Source: Ferrimicrobium sp. (lineage in GTDB: Bacteria; Actinomycetota; Acidimicrobiia; Acidimicrobiales; Acidimicrobiaceae). Taken from it: a stretch of 64,000 bases of DNA. Below, one piece after another: positions 37,423 to 46,752 of the stretch. Position 1 is the stretch's first letter. Each line of letters starts with the position of its first letter. Location of the stretch: the NCBI RefSeq assembly GCF_027364955.1, contig NZ_DAHXOI010000007.1, forward strand, positions 62,001 through 126,000, in the 5' to 3' direction. The position numbers and the translations under genes are program-made. The notes beneath the pieces are model-generated. The model searched no databases. It was given only the letters and a program-made list of their open reading frames with translations, and was not told where the DNA came from.

Positions 37423-37769
37423 GGTTGTCCATCTCGGGGAGTGACGCAAGAGTTCTGTACTGGAGAGAGTTAGGACACCGGATCGGACAAATGGGATGGA
37501 GCCGGATAGGTATGGTGATCAGGTGGCGTATCGGGAGTCGAGCCTGATCGCATCTATTTTGAGCGGTTGTGTGCTCGCCAGACTCCTCATCGTGGGATGA
37601 TCAAGGATACGTTGCTCGTTTGTCGCTGATCACTGTTAGCGGTCACGACATCGAGGTGTAAACATCTGAAGACTCAAACATATAGTCTCGACGATGCAAG
37701 CACAAACACTTGTTGACAAGTTATACTGCTCTGGGTGTATTCTGGACATAGTGTGTTGATTGAGGCATA
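37423..37769. other. Non-coding interval
   Basis: No gene recognised. It is locally AT-richer near 37670-37770, just before the next gene, consistent with a promoter. Confidence 0.35.
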
Positions 37770-38564
37770 GTGGAGTTTCATCGTCGGCGATTTCGCTCCG
37801 TTTGGCTGGTGCTTGGGTTGCTGCCCTTCTTGCTTGCTGGGTGTGGTGTCGAACACGCTGCATCTGTTAAGCAGGCTGCTCTGCCCAAAGCGACCTCTGG
37901 AGTGAAAACGGCAGAAGCGAAGGGTGCTAGTACCAGCACTGGCCAAGGAACCTCTTTGCTCGATCGTGCTGGAGTCGTCGTGGGAGCAGAGCCCGTCCAC
38001 ATGAAAATGACCATCACGGATTCTCTCGGCAACATCGACTCGGTGACGACCATGGCTACTGATCCTTTGAACCGGGAGCTTGTGGGTACGACGCATTCAA
38101 CGGTGAGTGGCCTCAGCGGTGCGAACGCGGTGACGGTGGTGGGACACTTCATCGCCATCGGCAGTCGTTACTGGGATGAGTCTAATCCGCCAGGTGGTGG
38201 GTGGCATGAGGGTACTGTCCATCCTGGGGATCCCTTTCCGCTCAGTAAGCTGCTTCCCTATCTGGTCAACATTCATGGAGTGCCGGGTAAGTTTATCCGT
38301 GGTCACGCCACCATAGGGGTGAGTGCTACTCTAGACAGCCAAGGGGTGCGATTGATGGAACAACAAGCCACCACGACGCTCGTTAGCCCGGCTCAACAGA
38401 TCATCGATTCGATCGCTTTCAGTCTCTGGATGGATCCAGATCATCGCCCGCGGGAACTTCAACTCACTGAGCATTGTGTTCAAGAGGGCCACCCCTATCA
38501 GGTCTATGAGACGATTCTGTATTATGACTGGGGTGTCGGAGTGCACGTCGTTAACCCGACTTGA
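37770..38564 (+). CDS. Exported lipoprotein of unknown function
   Basis: A 264-residue protein with a signal peptide and lipobox LLAGC (Cys about 25). A low-complexity Ala/Lys/Ser stretch follows, then a beta-rich domain with MKMTITDSLGNIDSVTTMA and RYWDESNPPGGGWHEGT. The overall plan (lipobox plus a half-barrel-like beta domain) is reminiscent of LppX/LprG-type lipoproteins, but I see no diagnostic motif. The start codon is GTG. No obvious operon partner. Confidence 0.62.
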   Translation: MEFHRRRFRSVWLVLGLLPFLLAGCGVEHAASVKQAALPKATSGVKTAEAKGASTSTGQGTSLLDRAGVVVGAEPVHMKMTITDSLGNIDSVTTMATDPLNRELVGTTHSTVSGLSGANAVTVVGHFIAIGSRYWDESNPPGGGWHEGTVHPGDPFPLSKLLPYLVNIHGVPGKFIRGHATIGVSATLDSQGVRLMEQQATTTLVSPAQQIIDSIAFSLWMDPDHRPRELQLTEHCVQEGHPYQVYETILYYDWGVGVHVVNPT

Positions 38565-38774
38565 TAATCGCGTGCACGTGGCACCGTGGTGCCAAATAAC
38601 CCCGTTGTTTGAGCAAGGGTTGCAGCTCTATTGCGTGCTCGCTATTCGATGGGTCTGAACTTGGTGAGTAGTTGGGTTTTACATGATTACTTTCTAGGAA
38701 AGTGATCCGGAACGCGTACGTAAAGGGTTGAGGTTCGTTCCCCGGTATGCCTTTGGAGAGGGCTGTTGTCTCTG

Positions 38775-39296
38775 CTAACTTGGTTTGGTAACCGTCACGA
38801 TCAAGGAGTTCTTGGTCCCGCTGCTCCCACTTGATCCAAGGATCGTAATGTTCCAGCTTGCTGAAGACCAATTTTGGACAGCTCCGCCATTGTAGGAGTA
38901 GCTCGATTTGTCAGAGTAGTTGGCGGCATGGAGTTCGGCCGCATAGTTCGATAGTTCAGACCGAAAACTGCCTGTAAAGGAGTATGTTAACTCGTAATGT
39001 TGACCCCCCGAGACGGTAGTGGCGATGCTCCCAACCAACTTGATATGGGGTGGTAGTGGGATTCCGGAAGGAAAGCCGGAGGGAAGGCTAGAGGAGGCCC
39101 CGACCACCTCGCTACCCTTGGATGTCTTGAATGTCACTTTCGATCCGCTTGAGTTGGTATTGACCTTTACGGTACCGTTCGGGGTTGATACCGAGACCCC
39201 AGAAGAGGAGCCGCAGGCACCCAGCAACAGAGACATAATGCCCAAAAAGCTAACAGCTGCAACCAGATGCTTAGACCCATGAAGTTGGTGTTGCAT
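38775..39296 (-). CDS. Small exported lipoprotein
   Basis: A 173-residue protein from the ATG at 39296, which places the signal peptide correctly; an ATG at 39350 would add 18 polar residues. The lipobox is LLGAC. The mature part is Ser/Gly/Thr-rich with LPSGFPSGIPLPPHIKLVG and a beta domain (HYELTYSFTG...). That segment is common in actinobacterial lipoproteins of unknown role. No functional assignment. Confidence 0.62.
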   Translation of the reverse strand: MQHQLHGSKHLVAAVSFLGIMSLLLGACGSSSGVSVSTPNGTVKVNTNSSGSKVTFKTSKGSEVVGASSSLPSGFPSGIPLPPHIKLVGSIATTVSGGQHYELTYSFTGSFRSELSNYAAELHAANYSDKSSYSYNGGAVQNWSSASWNITILGSSGSSGTKNSLIVTVTKPS

Positions 39297-39551
39297 GCTC
39301 CCATCTCCCGATCGGATACCTCGATTATCGGTAATCATCCATCCGCCCATCGCAGGCTCCTCCTTCTATTGCCTTCTCATGCTTGTCTCAAGGATTCGCG
39401 CACCACTCGGTGACTTGCAGACGTTCCGACATGAGTTACCAGAGGATCAAGCGTAGCTGGTTCAGACTTGGTTGTGCCGTCATGTCGTGATGATGCAGGT
39501 GGGATATCGATATCTATGATGGAATTCCCGTGGCGAATCTCGGAGGTTTGT

Positions 39552-40022
39552 CTATTCAGCTTCGTTGGATGTAACAAAGGCTGGCCTAATCTGAAAGAGG
39601 AGATACCAGATGACAAGCACCTCCAAGAGGGACCAGATGCCACCTAAGCCAGTCAATATCACGACGATAATAACCATCGCGACTTGGATTATGGATGCAT
39701 AAAATAACAACTGCCACCCACGACGCCGATGCTCACGTAATCCGGGAACGGCTACTAGGTAGCACACGCCATAAACGGCGGTGAGCGCTGCGGCAAGGTA
39801 GAGCGAAAAGGTGAAACTCACACCATCAAAGAACCCTACAAACCCAAAGTCGTTTGCCAGCGTTAAGAAGCCCAGGGCGTCGAAGAGGTAAAGCACCCCT
39901 ACGATTGCGACGATCAACCAAGCCCAGCGGATCAACCACGCAACAAACTCCTTCGGCAAGTTTGGCAAGTCGGATGAGATGTTGACGAATTTTGATTCGA
40001 GTTTGTCAGCGAAAGAATGCAC
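39552..40022 (-). CDS. Four-helix membrane protein of unknown function
   Basis: A 156-residue protein with an amphipathic N-terminus (ISSDLPNLPKEFVAWLIRWA) and four hydrophobic helices at about 28-50, 68-92, 107-125 and 126-148. A basic loop (REHRRRGW) would face the cytoplasm. I do not recognise the family. The small hydrophobic architecture and clean termini make it a likely real gene. Confidence 0.6.
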   Translation of the reverse strand: MHSFADKLESKFVNISSDLPNLPKEFVAWLIRWAWLIVAIVGVLYLFDALGFLTLANDFGFVGFFDGVSFTFSLYLAAALTAVYGVCYLVAVPGLREHRRRGWQLLFYASIIQVAMVIIVVILTGLGGIWSLLEVLVIWYLLFQIRPAFVTSNEAE

Positions 40023-40562
40023 GTCACGATTATAGCCACTGATATGGCGTAGAGGTTATCGTGTTCCCAAAAAAGATGTTGTGGTCTATCGATCTTCATG
40101 TTTTTGGGTGATAAACGACGTCACTGCGCTGGTTAATAGTACCGCAACGTTCTGGGCGGTCGATCGTGGTGGACTTGCTTGAGTATTTGATTACCGCCGG
40201 ATCGACAAATGGGTAGCGGAGGTGCCAAGCAAGCCCCCACAGTGCAGTACGGTAGCAAGCCACTTCCACGACGGGGCCGACGGTGAGAATGGTTCCCTTG
40301 ATGCTGGTCGGATTCAGTGGGAGTTGGTTGGGCGATCGTTGCCTCTCTGGATGGCTGGGCGTGTGGAACGAGGGTATCAAGCCCACGAGGAAGGGCTGCC
40401 GAGAGGGCACATCTTCGCCGGGCTGAGGTGAAGGAGGTATCCCATCCGAGGATCGGGAATGCACGACTAGGATAATGGTTGTAGATGCAAATAGTTTTCT
40501 AGGCCATCGGCAGTGAATTGTCCTTGGCGGGGAACCTGATGATAGCAAACGAAGAGGTGTTG
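40023..40562. other. Non-coding interval
   Basis: Divergent promoter space. Long frames on both strands (for example 40096-40548 minus) have no recognisable family and overlap the promoter of the reductase gene. Confidence 0.35.
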
Positions 40563-41417
40563 ATGAAAGATTTTATCGGTGGAGAGTTTGCGATCGGTGA
40601 AACATTGCGAGTAGGAAGGCTTGGCTACGGCGCGATGCAGATCACAGGTCCTGGAGTCTGGGGACCTCCTCGAGATCTAGACGAGGCGAAGCGGGTGCTG
40701 CGCCGAGCGGTCGAACTCGGGGTGACGCTGATCGACACGGCAGATTCTTATGGACCCTATATCAGCGAAGAGCTCATCCATGAGGCACTGCATCCGTATC
40801 CCGCAGGGCTGGCGATCGCAACGAAGGCGGGTCTCGTACGTACTGGACCGGGTGTCTGGGTGCCGGTGGGTCGTCCAGCCTACCTTCGACAGGAGGCGGA
40901 GATGAGTCTTCGCCGACTTGGTGTTGATCGGTTGGATCTTTTCCAACTCCATCGCGTTGACCCCGATGTCCCCTTGGCAGACCAGGTCGGGCTCTTGGCG
41001 GAACTTCAAGCAGAGGGCAAGGTGGATAGGATTGGCCTATCGGAGGTCACGGTATCCCAGATTGAGGAGGCGCGGACCTACGCCACAATTGATTCGGTTC
41101 AGAACCTCTATAACGTGGCCAATCGCCAGTCTGAGGAGGTTCTTCAGTACTGTGAAGCATCGGGTATCGCGTTCATCCCCTGGTTCCCGATTCAGACAGG
41201 GGCACTTGCGCAAGGTGACGGTGCGCTCGGTGAGGTGGCACGCGAGCTCGGTGTAAGCCCAGCACAGGTCGCATTGGCCTGGCTGCTCGCAAAATCACCG
41301 GTGATGCTTCCAATACCTGGAACCTCCAGTGTGGCCCACGTCGAGGAGAATATCGCCGCAGCGGAGATCGAGCTCACAGTGGAGCAGTTGGCGCGACTGG
41401 ATGGCCTAGCCTCGTAG
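40563..41417 (+). CDS. Aldo/keto reductase
   Basis: A 284-residue NADPH-dependent oxidoreductase of the AKR superfamily. The catalytic tetrad is visible: D58 and Y63 in LIDTADSYG, K88 in ATKAG, and the histidine in FQLHRVD. The C-terminal cofactor segment includes LPIPGTSSVAHVEEN. The ATG at 40563 has AGAGG 6 bases upstream and is preferred over the in-frame ATG at 40518. The last 151 bp are duplicated at 43582-43732. It converges on a truncated MFS fragment; the original neighbour was the full MFS gene at 43754-44956. Confidence 0.88.
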   Translation: MKDFIGGEFAIGETLRVGRLGYGAMQITGPGVWGPPRDLDEAKRVLRRAVELGVTLIDTADSYGPYISEELIHEALHPYPAGLAIATKAGLVRTGPGVWVPVGRPAYLRQEAEMSLRRLGVDRLDLFQLHRVDPDVPLADQVGLLAELQAEGKVDRIGLSEVTVSQIEEARTYATIDSVQNLYNVANRQSEEVLQYCEASGIAFIPWFPIQTGALAQGDGALGEVARELGVSPAQVALAWLLAKSPVMLPIPGTSSVAHVEENIAAAEIELTVEQLARLDGLAS

Positions 41418-41773
41418 GGGTGCTTGGCCACTCGCTATCACGTGGCCGTTCGTTGTTCCAGTAGGTGACTTCCGGCCACTGCGGCTAAGCCACAGGTGGT
41501 TGCTGCAAGCAACCATCCCGCACTATAGCTGAAGTGATCGATACAAAGACCGATGATGGTTGGACCCAGCATTCCGCCGAGTCGACCTCCCAACTGGGTC
41601 ATACCCGTCGCTCTGGCTGGGGTTGCACGATGTTTGTCGATCACAGCGAAGTTAAAGAGTCCGTTCCATCCCCAGCCGACACCAAGAGCAATGACCGCAC
41701 CGGGTACGAGGAGCACGGCCAGCCCTAGGTGTTGTCCAAGCGCGAGGCTTGCATAACCAACGGCACCGATGAG
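41267..41773. repeat. Long direct repeat, left copy (about 507 bp)
   Basis: It spans the 3' end of the aldo/keto reductase gene and the 3' end of an MFS gene. It is nearly identical to 43582-44098; differences are a few substitutions, one extra G and a 9-10 bp insertion in the right copy. The two copies bracket a 1.8 kb segment. Confidence 0.95.
41438..41773 (-). pseudogene. 3' fragment of the MFS transporter gene
   Basis: It encodes the last 110 or so residues of the transporter at 43754-44956 (LIGAVGYASLALGQHLGLAV through SHLLEQRTAT), with two codons missing near the end. It breaks abruptly at 41773, where the direct repeat ends. A short frame continues into unrelated sequence but lacks the N-terminal helices, so it is non-functional. 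Confidence 0.88.
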
Positions 41774-42349
41774 TTCATTATCTGGGCTCCCAGCACGCAA
41801 CGGTTGCTAGAACCCCCTGATACCGAAGGGTCAGCCGATGACCTCGAGGGTGGAGGCAGCGTGAATGGTAATATGGGTTGAGCTGGGCTCTCTGATACTT
41901 CTCGCGATAACGTAAGGCGGGGATGAGAGCGGTCGCTCGCTCACTTGGATCCAACCTTGGTGTCGGCAGTGGGTAGGTGAGGACCTGTGTTCGTGATCGA
42001 ACAGGATCCGGCATTGCAGTGGCGATCTGAACAGGCAATAGTTGGAGTCCTCGTTGCTGGTCAGGTTGGGAGAGGCGGTTTGTAGCTGATGTAGCCAGTC
42101 GCAACTCGGTAGTTGAGGAGGCGGACTCGCGTGTCTTGGTGGCCCAATTGACGCCGATAAGCCCATGGCTCCTATGGTTCGAATTTGTGTGGTGCGGATT
42201 TGTGGTTGTAACGGCATCAGACCCCGTAATAGGAGAGCGCGGTCTCGGGCCGATGGCCCCGCCCGTGTTGACCCTGACCCAAGGAACGTGCTCTGTGCCG
42301 TTACGTCGGCTTGTCAATGATGTTGTCGCACCAGATGCGAACTAGGCAG
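41774..42349. other. Left part of inserted segment, no gene recognised
   Basis: It lies between the left direct repeat and the toxin-antitoxin-like pair. Long minus-strand frames exist (41778-42317) but their composition (Arg/Pro/Thr-rich) does not look like a natural protein. Confidence 0.35.
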
Positions 42350-42376
42350 TGCCGACGACACATGGTGTCGTCGGCA
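42350..42376. terminator. 12-bp perfect hairpin after the antitoxin gene
   Basis: TGCCGACGACAC (42350-42361) pairs with GTGTCGTCGGCA (42365-42376) across a 3-base loop, 20 bp beyond the antitoxin stop on the minus strand. No T-tract. Probably the terminator or 3'-end stabiliser of the pair. Confidence 0.65.
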
Positions 42377-42395
42377 TCTCCGTACCGGAGTAGCA

Positions 42396-42713
42396 TCACA
42401 TGGATTGTTGGAAGACAACGTGCTCGAGTCGACGAAGGCGCTCGACCACGCTTAAGCCGTCGTGCTCTTCTTCCTCAGCATGGAGCCGGTCGAGTGCCCA
42501 GATGCGGATCAGCGTTGAGATGGAGAGGTTCGCCTCTTCGGCAGCCTGCTGAAGGCGTGCGTGCTCGTTGGCAGACAGTCGAACCGACACCACGGTGGGT
42601 CGACCGATGTTCGGCCTCGTGATCGCGACCCCCTGAGGCATGGTGTCTTCGCCATCGTAGTGCTCCGCCGCTGTCCCCTCCTCGGCGAGTATGTCGTCGA
42701 TCTTTTTATTCAC
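42396..42713 (-). CDS. Ribbon-helix-helix-type antitoxin-like protein
   Basis: A 105-residue protein from a GTG whose G is shared with the TAG stop of the upstream partner gene (TAGTG). The acidic N-terminal third is followed by RPNIGRPTVVSVRLSANEHA, then EEANLSISTLIRIWALDRL, the beta-strand/two-helix pattern of CopG/Arc-like DNA-binding antitoxins. The C-terminus is acidic and helical. The coupling and order (putative toxin first) resemble BrnT/BrnA-like modules. It likely represses its own operon. The family is inferred from pattern. Confidence 0.65.
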   Translation of the reverse strand: MNKKIDDILAEEGTAAEHYDGEDTMPQGVAITRPNIGRPTVVSVRLSANEHARLQQAAEEANLSISTLIRIWALDRLHAEEEEHDGLSVVERLRRLEHVVFQQSM

Positions 42714-43015
42714 TAGTTCTCCTTTGTGTAGATATGGCGATCTCGTGCGCTTGCAACCCAGGCGTTGGCGCCCCACCACTCCCCGCTAGGTTGCTCAATC
42801 TCATCGGCCCTAGCGGCGACCAAGATGATGACGAGGATGTTGCGAGCGCTCGTTGAGTATCCGATTACCCGCACCGAGCGACCACTCCGGCTCGCTGGAT
42901 CCGGAGTTAACCAGACCGCATGATCCTCATTCACTGCCTCGTCGGCCCACACAGGGATGACGCCGTGACGCGAGCGGATGTAGTCGGCCCGCTTACGCCA
43001 GTCAACTGTCACCAC
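42713..43015 (-). CDS. Putative toxin partner of the RHH protein
   Basis: A 100-residue basic protein. It reads YIRSRHGVIPVWADEAVNED, then PDPASRSGRSVRVIGYS, and AWVASARDRHIY at the end. Similar actinobacterial proteins occur beside RHH antitoxins, and the fold plan (helix, then beta sheet with a final RDRHIY-like strand) resembles the RelE/BrnT-like toxins, but it does not match BrnT itself. Start GTG, possibly the second of two. Toxin activity is inference from gene coupling. Confidence 0.58.
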   Translation of the reverse strand: MVTVDWRKRADYIRSRHGVIPVWADEAVNEDHAVWLTPDPASRSGRSVRVIGYSTSARNILVIILVAARADEIEQPSGEWWGANAWVASARDRHIYTKEN

Positions 43016-43581
43016 ACCTACATGCTACTACAATCGACTACGCGTTCCAACTCGCTAGCGGTGCTTTGTAAGGTGATGGCGATGAGTGGCTGTCGAGATC
43101 GGCGGCTCGCCTGCGTACGATTGTCGTTGGTCGACACGACACTCCCGTCGCGCAGGTGCTTCTCTCTTTTCTGCACCGGAACTACGCAGCAGCGGTTGGC
43201 TCTAGGGCCAAGGTATGAGTGGGCCCGTGTTGATGTCCTCGATCGGTGGGCCCGACACCCTTACCTCCCTGGCTGCTCATGATAGCGCCCTTGAAGATTG
43301 GTGCATGGCTACTTCTTTGCGCATGTCACGAACCAGGTGTGCGCGGGATAGGCAACGAGTTGTGAGAGTACAAGTATGGCGATGTTTCTTGTGACCGCCG
43401 TCCACCTTCCTTGCAAGATTGATGGCGCAACGAGCGACGACCTCGGCGACAGTGTGATCTTCCGTCTGGCTCGGAGTGAGCAAATCGGTCACTCAGCTTT
43501 AGGCGTGATGTCTCGCGAACGGCTTGGGGTAGTCGGTGGGCTCTCAATATGCTGTCGAAGCACGAAGTCGACGATGAAGGG
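43016..43581. other. Right part of inserted segment, no gene recognised
   Basis: It lies between the toxin start and the right direct repeat. A frame starting at 43376 reads through into the duplicated reductase tail, giving a chimeric 118-codon frame; its first 67 codons match nothing I know. Confidence 0.35.
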
Positions 43582-43732
43582 GGTCGCATTGGCCTGGCTG
43601 CTCGCAAAATCACCGGTGATGCTTCCAATACCTGGAACCTCCAGTGTGGCCCACGTCGAGGAGAATATCGCCGCAGCGGAGATCGAGCTCACAGTTGAGC
43701 AGTTGGCGCGACTGGATGGCCTAGCCTCGTAG
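43582..43732 (+). pseudogene. 3' fragment of the aldo/keto reductase gene
   Basis: The last 49 or so codons of the reductase (VALAWLLAKSPVMLPIPGTS through LARLDGLAS) duplicated without the rest of the gene. Left over from the event that created the direct repeats. Confidence 0.9.
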
Positions 43733-44098
43733 GGGGTGCTTGGCCACTCGCTATCACGTGGCCGTTCGTTGTTCCAGCAGGTGACTTCCGGCCACGACAG
43801 CTACCGCGGCTAAGCCACAGGTGGTCGCTGCAAGCAACCACCCCGCACTGTAGCTGAAGTGATCGATACACAGGCCGATGATGGTTGGACCCAGCATTCC
43901 GCCGAGTCGACCTCCCAACTGGGTCATACCCGTCGCTCTGGCTGGGGTTGCACGATGTTTGTCGATCACAGCGAAGTTAAAGAGTCCGTTCCATCCCCAG
44001 CCGACACCAAGAGCAATGACCGCACCGGGTACGAGGAGCACGGCCAGCCCTAGGTGTTGCCCAAGCGCGAGGCTTGCATAACCAACGGCACCGATGAG
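43582..44098. repeat. Long direct repeat, right copy (about 517 bp)
   Basis: Counterpart of 41267-41773. Its left edge is inside the aldo/keto reductase gene and its right edge inside the MFS gene, which is intact on this side. Confidence 0.95.
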
Positions 44099-44956
44099 CA
44101 TCATGATGGCGATGACCGAGAAATGGGAGGAGTCGCGACGATCAGCGAGAAAACCGCTGGTGATGCGCACCACTACGGTCGTGGCTCCGGCGAGGGCGGC
44201 AATAAAGCCGGCGGCACTTTTGGAGATACCCGCATGGACGGTACCAGAGACCAGAAAGGCAGCCATGCCGGATGCGCTAAAAACCCCAAGTCCGATACCA
44301 ATGGCGAGCAAGGTGATCGGCAGTTTGTCGATCGCTGGCAGTGCTCTTGTGCCATGCCTCGCAACCTTGGATCGTGGCTGCGGGGGCCGTGGCACCAAGA
44401 TCGCCGTGGTGATGGAGAGGATGGCGGCGAGTCCAAAGGCCCAGCGCCAACCCACGGTAAGCGCAAGTGCCGGAACAGCGAGACCACCGAGTAAGGAGGC
44501 AAAGGGAACCGCTGCTTGCTTGATACCAAAGGTGGCACCCTGCTTGCCGGGTTTACCTCGCCTCGCCAAGAAGAGGTTCGAGGCGGTGGCGGTGGCGGCG
44601 CTGACCATCCCGCAGGGGAAAAGGAGGAGGGCGAGTAGCCACCAGGAGGAGGACAAGAGTGCGATCGCAGCGAGGAGGACGCCTCCAATGACAGGGGTGA
44701 GCTTCAGGACCCGCACCCCTCCCATGCGTTCGGCTACTCGACCAGAGGGTACCGCCCAGAGGGCTGCGCCGAGATAGTAACTCGTGACGGCGAGGCCGAG
44801 CTCGGCGGTGGTCACCGAAAAAGACTGACGGATCTCGACCGCGAGAGCACCGACGAGGAATGCGGGGATCGATGCCATGCTGGTCGCAAGGACAGAGACC
44901 AGGAGATCCCTGTTGAGGAGACCACCTCCCATGGATGGCGCGTTTGTCGCGCTCAC
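43754..44956 (-). CDS. MFS transporter
   Basis: A 400-residue major facilitator protein with twelve predicted helices. It has the helix 2-3 loop motif GRVAERMGG and a matching loop in the second half (GFLADRRDS). GIKQAAVPFASLLGG in helix 5 resembles the cyanate/nitrate-like and CynX/NNP-style transporters, but the substrate is not clear. The start overlaps the stop of the upstream Mpo1-like gene by 4 bases, so the two are one operon. Its last third is duplicated at 41438-41773. Confidence 0.85.
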   Translation of the reverse strand: MSATNAPSMGGGLLNRDLLVSVLATSMASIPAFLVGALAVEIRQSFSVTTAELGLAVTSYYLGAALWAVPSGRVAERMGGVRVLKLTPVIGGVLLAAIALLSSSWWLLALLLFPCGMVSAATATASNLFLARRGKPGKQGATFGIKQAAVPFASLLGGLAVPALALTVGWRWAFGLAAILSITTAILVPRPPQPRSKVARHGTRALPAIDKLPITLLAIGIGLGVFSASGMAAFLVSGTVHAGISKSAAGFIAALAGATTVVVRITSGFLADRRDSSHFSVIAIMMLIGAVGYASLALGQHLGLAVLLVPGAVIALGVGWGWNGLFNFAVIDKHRATPARATGMTQLGGRLGGMLGPTIIGLCIDHFSYSAGWLLAATTCGLAAVAVVAGSHLLEQRTAT

Positions 44957-45270
44957 TCGTCGGGGGTGAGCTCATTGTGAGCTCGCGCAAGGTGAGGACC
45001 GAGGCGTCCGGCCATCGCGAGAGCGAGCATCCGGTAGTCAGCCAGCAGTGACGCAAAAGGGTGCGCAAACGTCTCTGGTCTATTGTGTTCGATGAAGAAA
45101 TGGGCAAACCAGGCAGGGACATAACCGGCGATGGGCACGGCGACGAGGTCGCGTGGCCGCCGCGCCCGCGCGAGGACGACGATCGCTAGTGCCGAACCAA
45201 AATAGTGGAGCACTCGCGTCGACCGACGCGAGTGTGCACGCAGATACGTCAACCAAAATTCGTCAGTCAT
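44953..45270 (-). CDS. Mpo1-like (DUF962) membrane protein
   Basis: A 105-residue protein of the Mpo1/YGL010w family. The pattern is FWLTYLRAHSRRSTRVLHYF, then GYVPAWFAHFFIEHNRPETF and HPFASLLADYRMLALAM. Conserved histidines in LHYFG, HFFIEHNRP and HPF are those thought to bind iron in yeast Mpo1, a 2-hydroxy fatty acid dioxygenase. Two hydrophobic segments. It overlaps the MFS gene by ATGA. The enzymatic role in bacteria is inferred. Confidence 0.82.
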   Translation of the reverse strand: MTDEFWLTYLRAHSRRSTRVLHYFGSALAIVVLARARRPRDLVAVPIAGYVPAWFAHFFIEHNRPETFAHPFASLLADYRMLALAMAGRLGPHLARAHNELTPDE

Positions 45271-45369
45271 AGACCTACTTTAGCGGTGTCGCAGGAACAT
45301 CTCAAAGTGAAAAGGAAGGGTTGTGACGTCGGTGAGCACGAGTTGGGTGCCCTGGTAATGAGGAATTCC

Positions 45370-46671
45370 CTAGGACTTGGGATGCTCGACAGGGATGACG
45401 GCTGGGTCGACGAGGCGCAGAGAATCGCTAACAGTATCGAGCTCTTCGAGCTCACCCTCTCTCCCCTCGACCCCATGGTCGAGAAAGCGTCTCGCTGAGG
45501 GTAGAACCCGACGATCGAGGGAGCCGACGCCGTCATTGTAGGCCTTCACGGCCGAGGCGAGCCCCCCACCCATTCTGGCAAGGTGATCTCGGAAGGTACC
45601 CAAGCGTTGATAGAGATCACGACCGATCGCAGCGATCTGTGCCGCATTTTCTTCGAGTGCCTCCGATCGCCAGCCAAAAGCAACGGCCTTCAGCAGTGGC
45701 AGCAGGGTGGTCGGCGATGCGATGATCACCGATTGCGTAAAAGCCTCCTCAAGAAGGGACGGTTGTGCGGCAAGTGCTTCGCTGAGGAAGGCCTCACCTG
45801 GGAGGAAGAGGACGACGAAGTCAAGGCTGTTATGTAGTCGCTCACCGTAGCGACGGGAGGCAAGATCGTGCACCATCACCTGGAGTTGATGGGCATGCGC
45901 CGCCCGTAGCGTGAGACGTTCTTCGTCGGTTTCGGCCTCCGTCATCCGGAGAAACGCATCAAGGGGTACTTTCGCATCGACCGCGATGGACCGGTTCCCT
46001 GGTAGGTGGATGACCACATCGGGACGACTGCGTCCGGTGTCATCGCTGAGGGTTGGTTGTTCTTCGAAGTCACAGTATCGAGTCATGCCGGCGAGTTCGA
46101 TGACCCGACGAAGCTGCACCTCACCCCATCCTCCGCGTACTGTCGGTTGGCGTAGCGCCTTGACCAAACTGTCGGTCTGCGCCCTGAGTTGTGGGAGATG
46201 GATCGTCATGAGATCCTCGAGTGACTTACCAAGCGCCCCGAACTGTTCCCGCCGATTGTCCTGGAGATCGCGCAGCTCGGTATTGAGTCGCTTGAGTTCC
46301 TCATCGACCGGTTGAACAAGGTGCTCAAAAGAGGTCTTTGCCGTGGCGGAGAAGGTCTTCTCTGCTCGTGTGGCAAGCTCCTCGGTGTACCCCTGCATGG
46401 TCGTTGAGACCCTCGCTGCCAGCAGGCTGTGGGCGTACTCGATAGATCGGTCAAGCTCTTCTTTCGCGAGGGCCGTGGCGCTGAGTCGTTCTTCGAGCCG
46501 TGCGATCGTCTGTTGTGCTTCACCAAGCTCGGTGGATTTCACCGACATCTGCTCGCGTAGATCTCGGCACTCATCCATTAGGGTGGAACTCTCACCCTTC
46601 CCTCGGCGACCAATGAGGTAGCCAAGAAGCAATCCGACCACAGCCGCCAGGAGTACCGCTAGGTAGACCAT
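45370..46671 (-). CDS. rmuC: DNA recombination protein RmuC
   Basis: A 433-residue RmuC-family protein. It has an N-terminal membrane helix (VYLAVLLAAVVGLLLGYLIG), a coiled coil (about 30-130), and the nuclease-like RmuC domain with QPTVRGGWGEVQLRRVIELA, SRPDVVIHLPG, AVDAKVPLDAFL and FLPGEAFLSEAL. RmuC limits DNA inversions at short repeats in E. coli. The start at 46671 has AAGGAGG 5 bases upstream, so a much longer frame reaching 47049 is rejected. Confidence 0.9.
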   Translation of the reverse strand: MVYLAVLLAAVVGLLLGYLIGRRGKGESSTLMDECRDLREQMSVKSTELGEAQQTIARLEERLSATALAKEELDRSIEYAHSLLAARVSTTMQGYTEELATRAEKTFSATAKTSFEHLVQPVDEELKRLNTELRDLQDNRREQFGALGKSLEDLMTIHLPQLRAQTDSLVKALRQPTVRGGWGEVQLRRVIELAGMTRYCDFEEQPTLSDDTGRSRPDVVIHLPGNRSIAVDAKVPLDAFLRMTEAETDEERLTLRAAHAHQLQVMVHDLASRRYGERLHNSLDFVVLFLPGEAFLSEALAAQPSLLEEAFTQSVIIASPTTLLPLLKAVAFGWRSEALEENAAQIAAIGRDLYQRLGTFRDHLARMGGGLASAVKAYNDGVGSLDRRVLPSARRFLDHGVEGREGELEELDTVSDSLRLVDPAVIPVEHPKS

Positions 46672-46752
46672 ACTAACCTCCTTGCTCTGTAGTGTATGGC
46701 CGGGCACCGACGGAGCTGTGCCCCAGAGGCTCAAAGGAAGGCATCGAGTTAG

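Noticed and set aside
41778-42317. 180-codon minus-strand frame inside the inserted segment
   Set aside because: Composition is Arg/Pro/Thr-rich without secondary structure periodicity, it crosses the end of the direct repeat, and no start signal is seen.
45211-45234. Perfect 10-bp hairpin with a 4-base loop
   Set aside because: It lies inside the Mpo1-like coding region, in an Arg/Ser-rich stretch where codon choice alone can produce it; no regulatory claim is justified.
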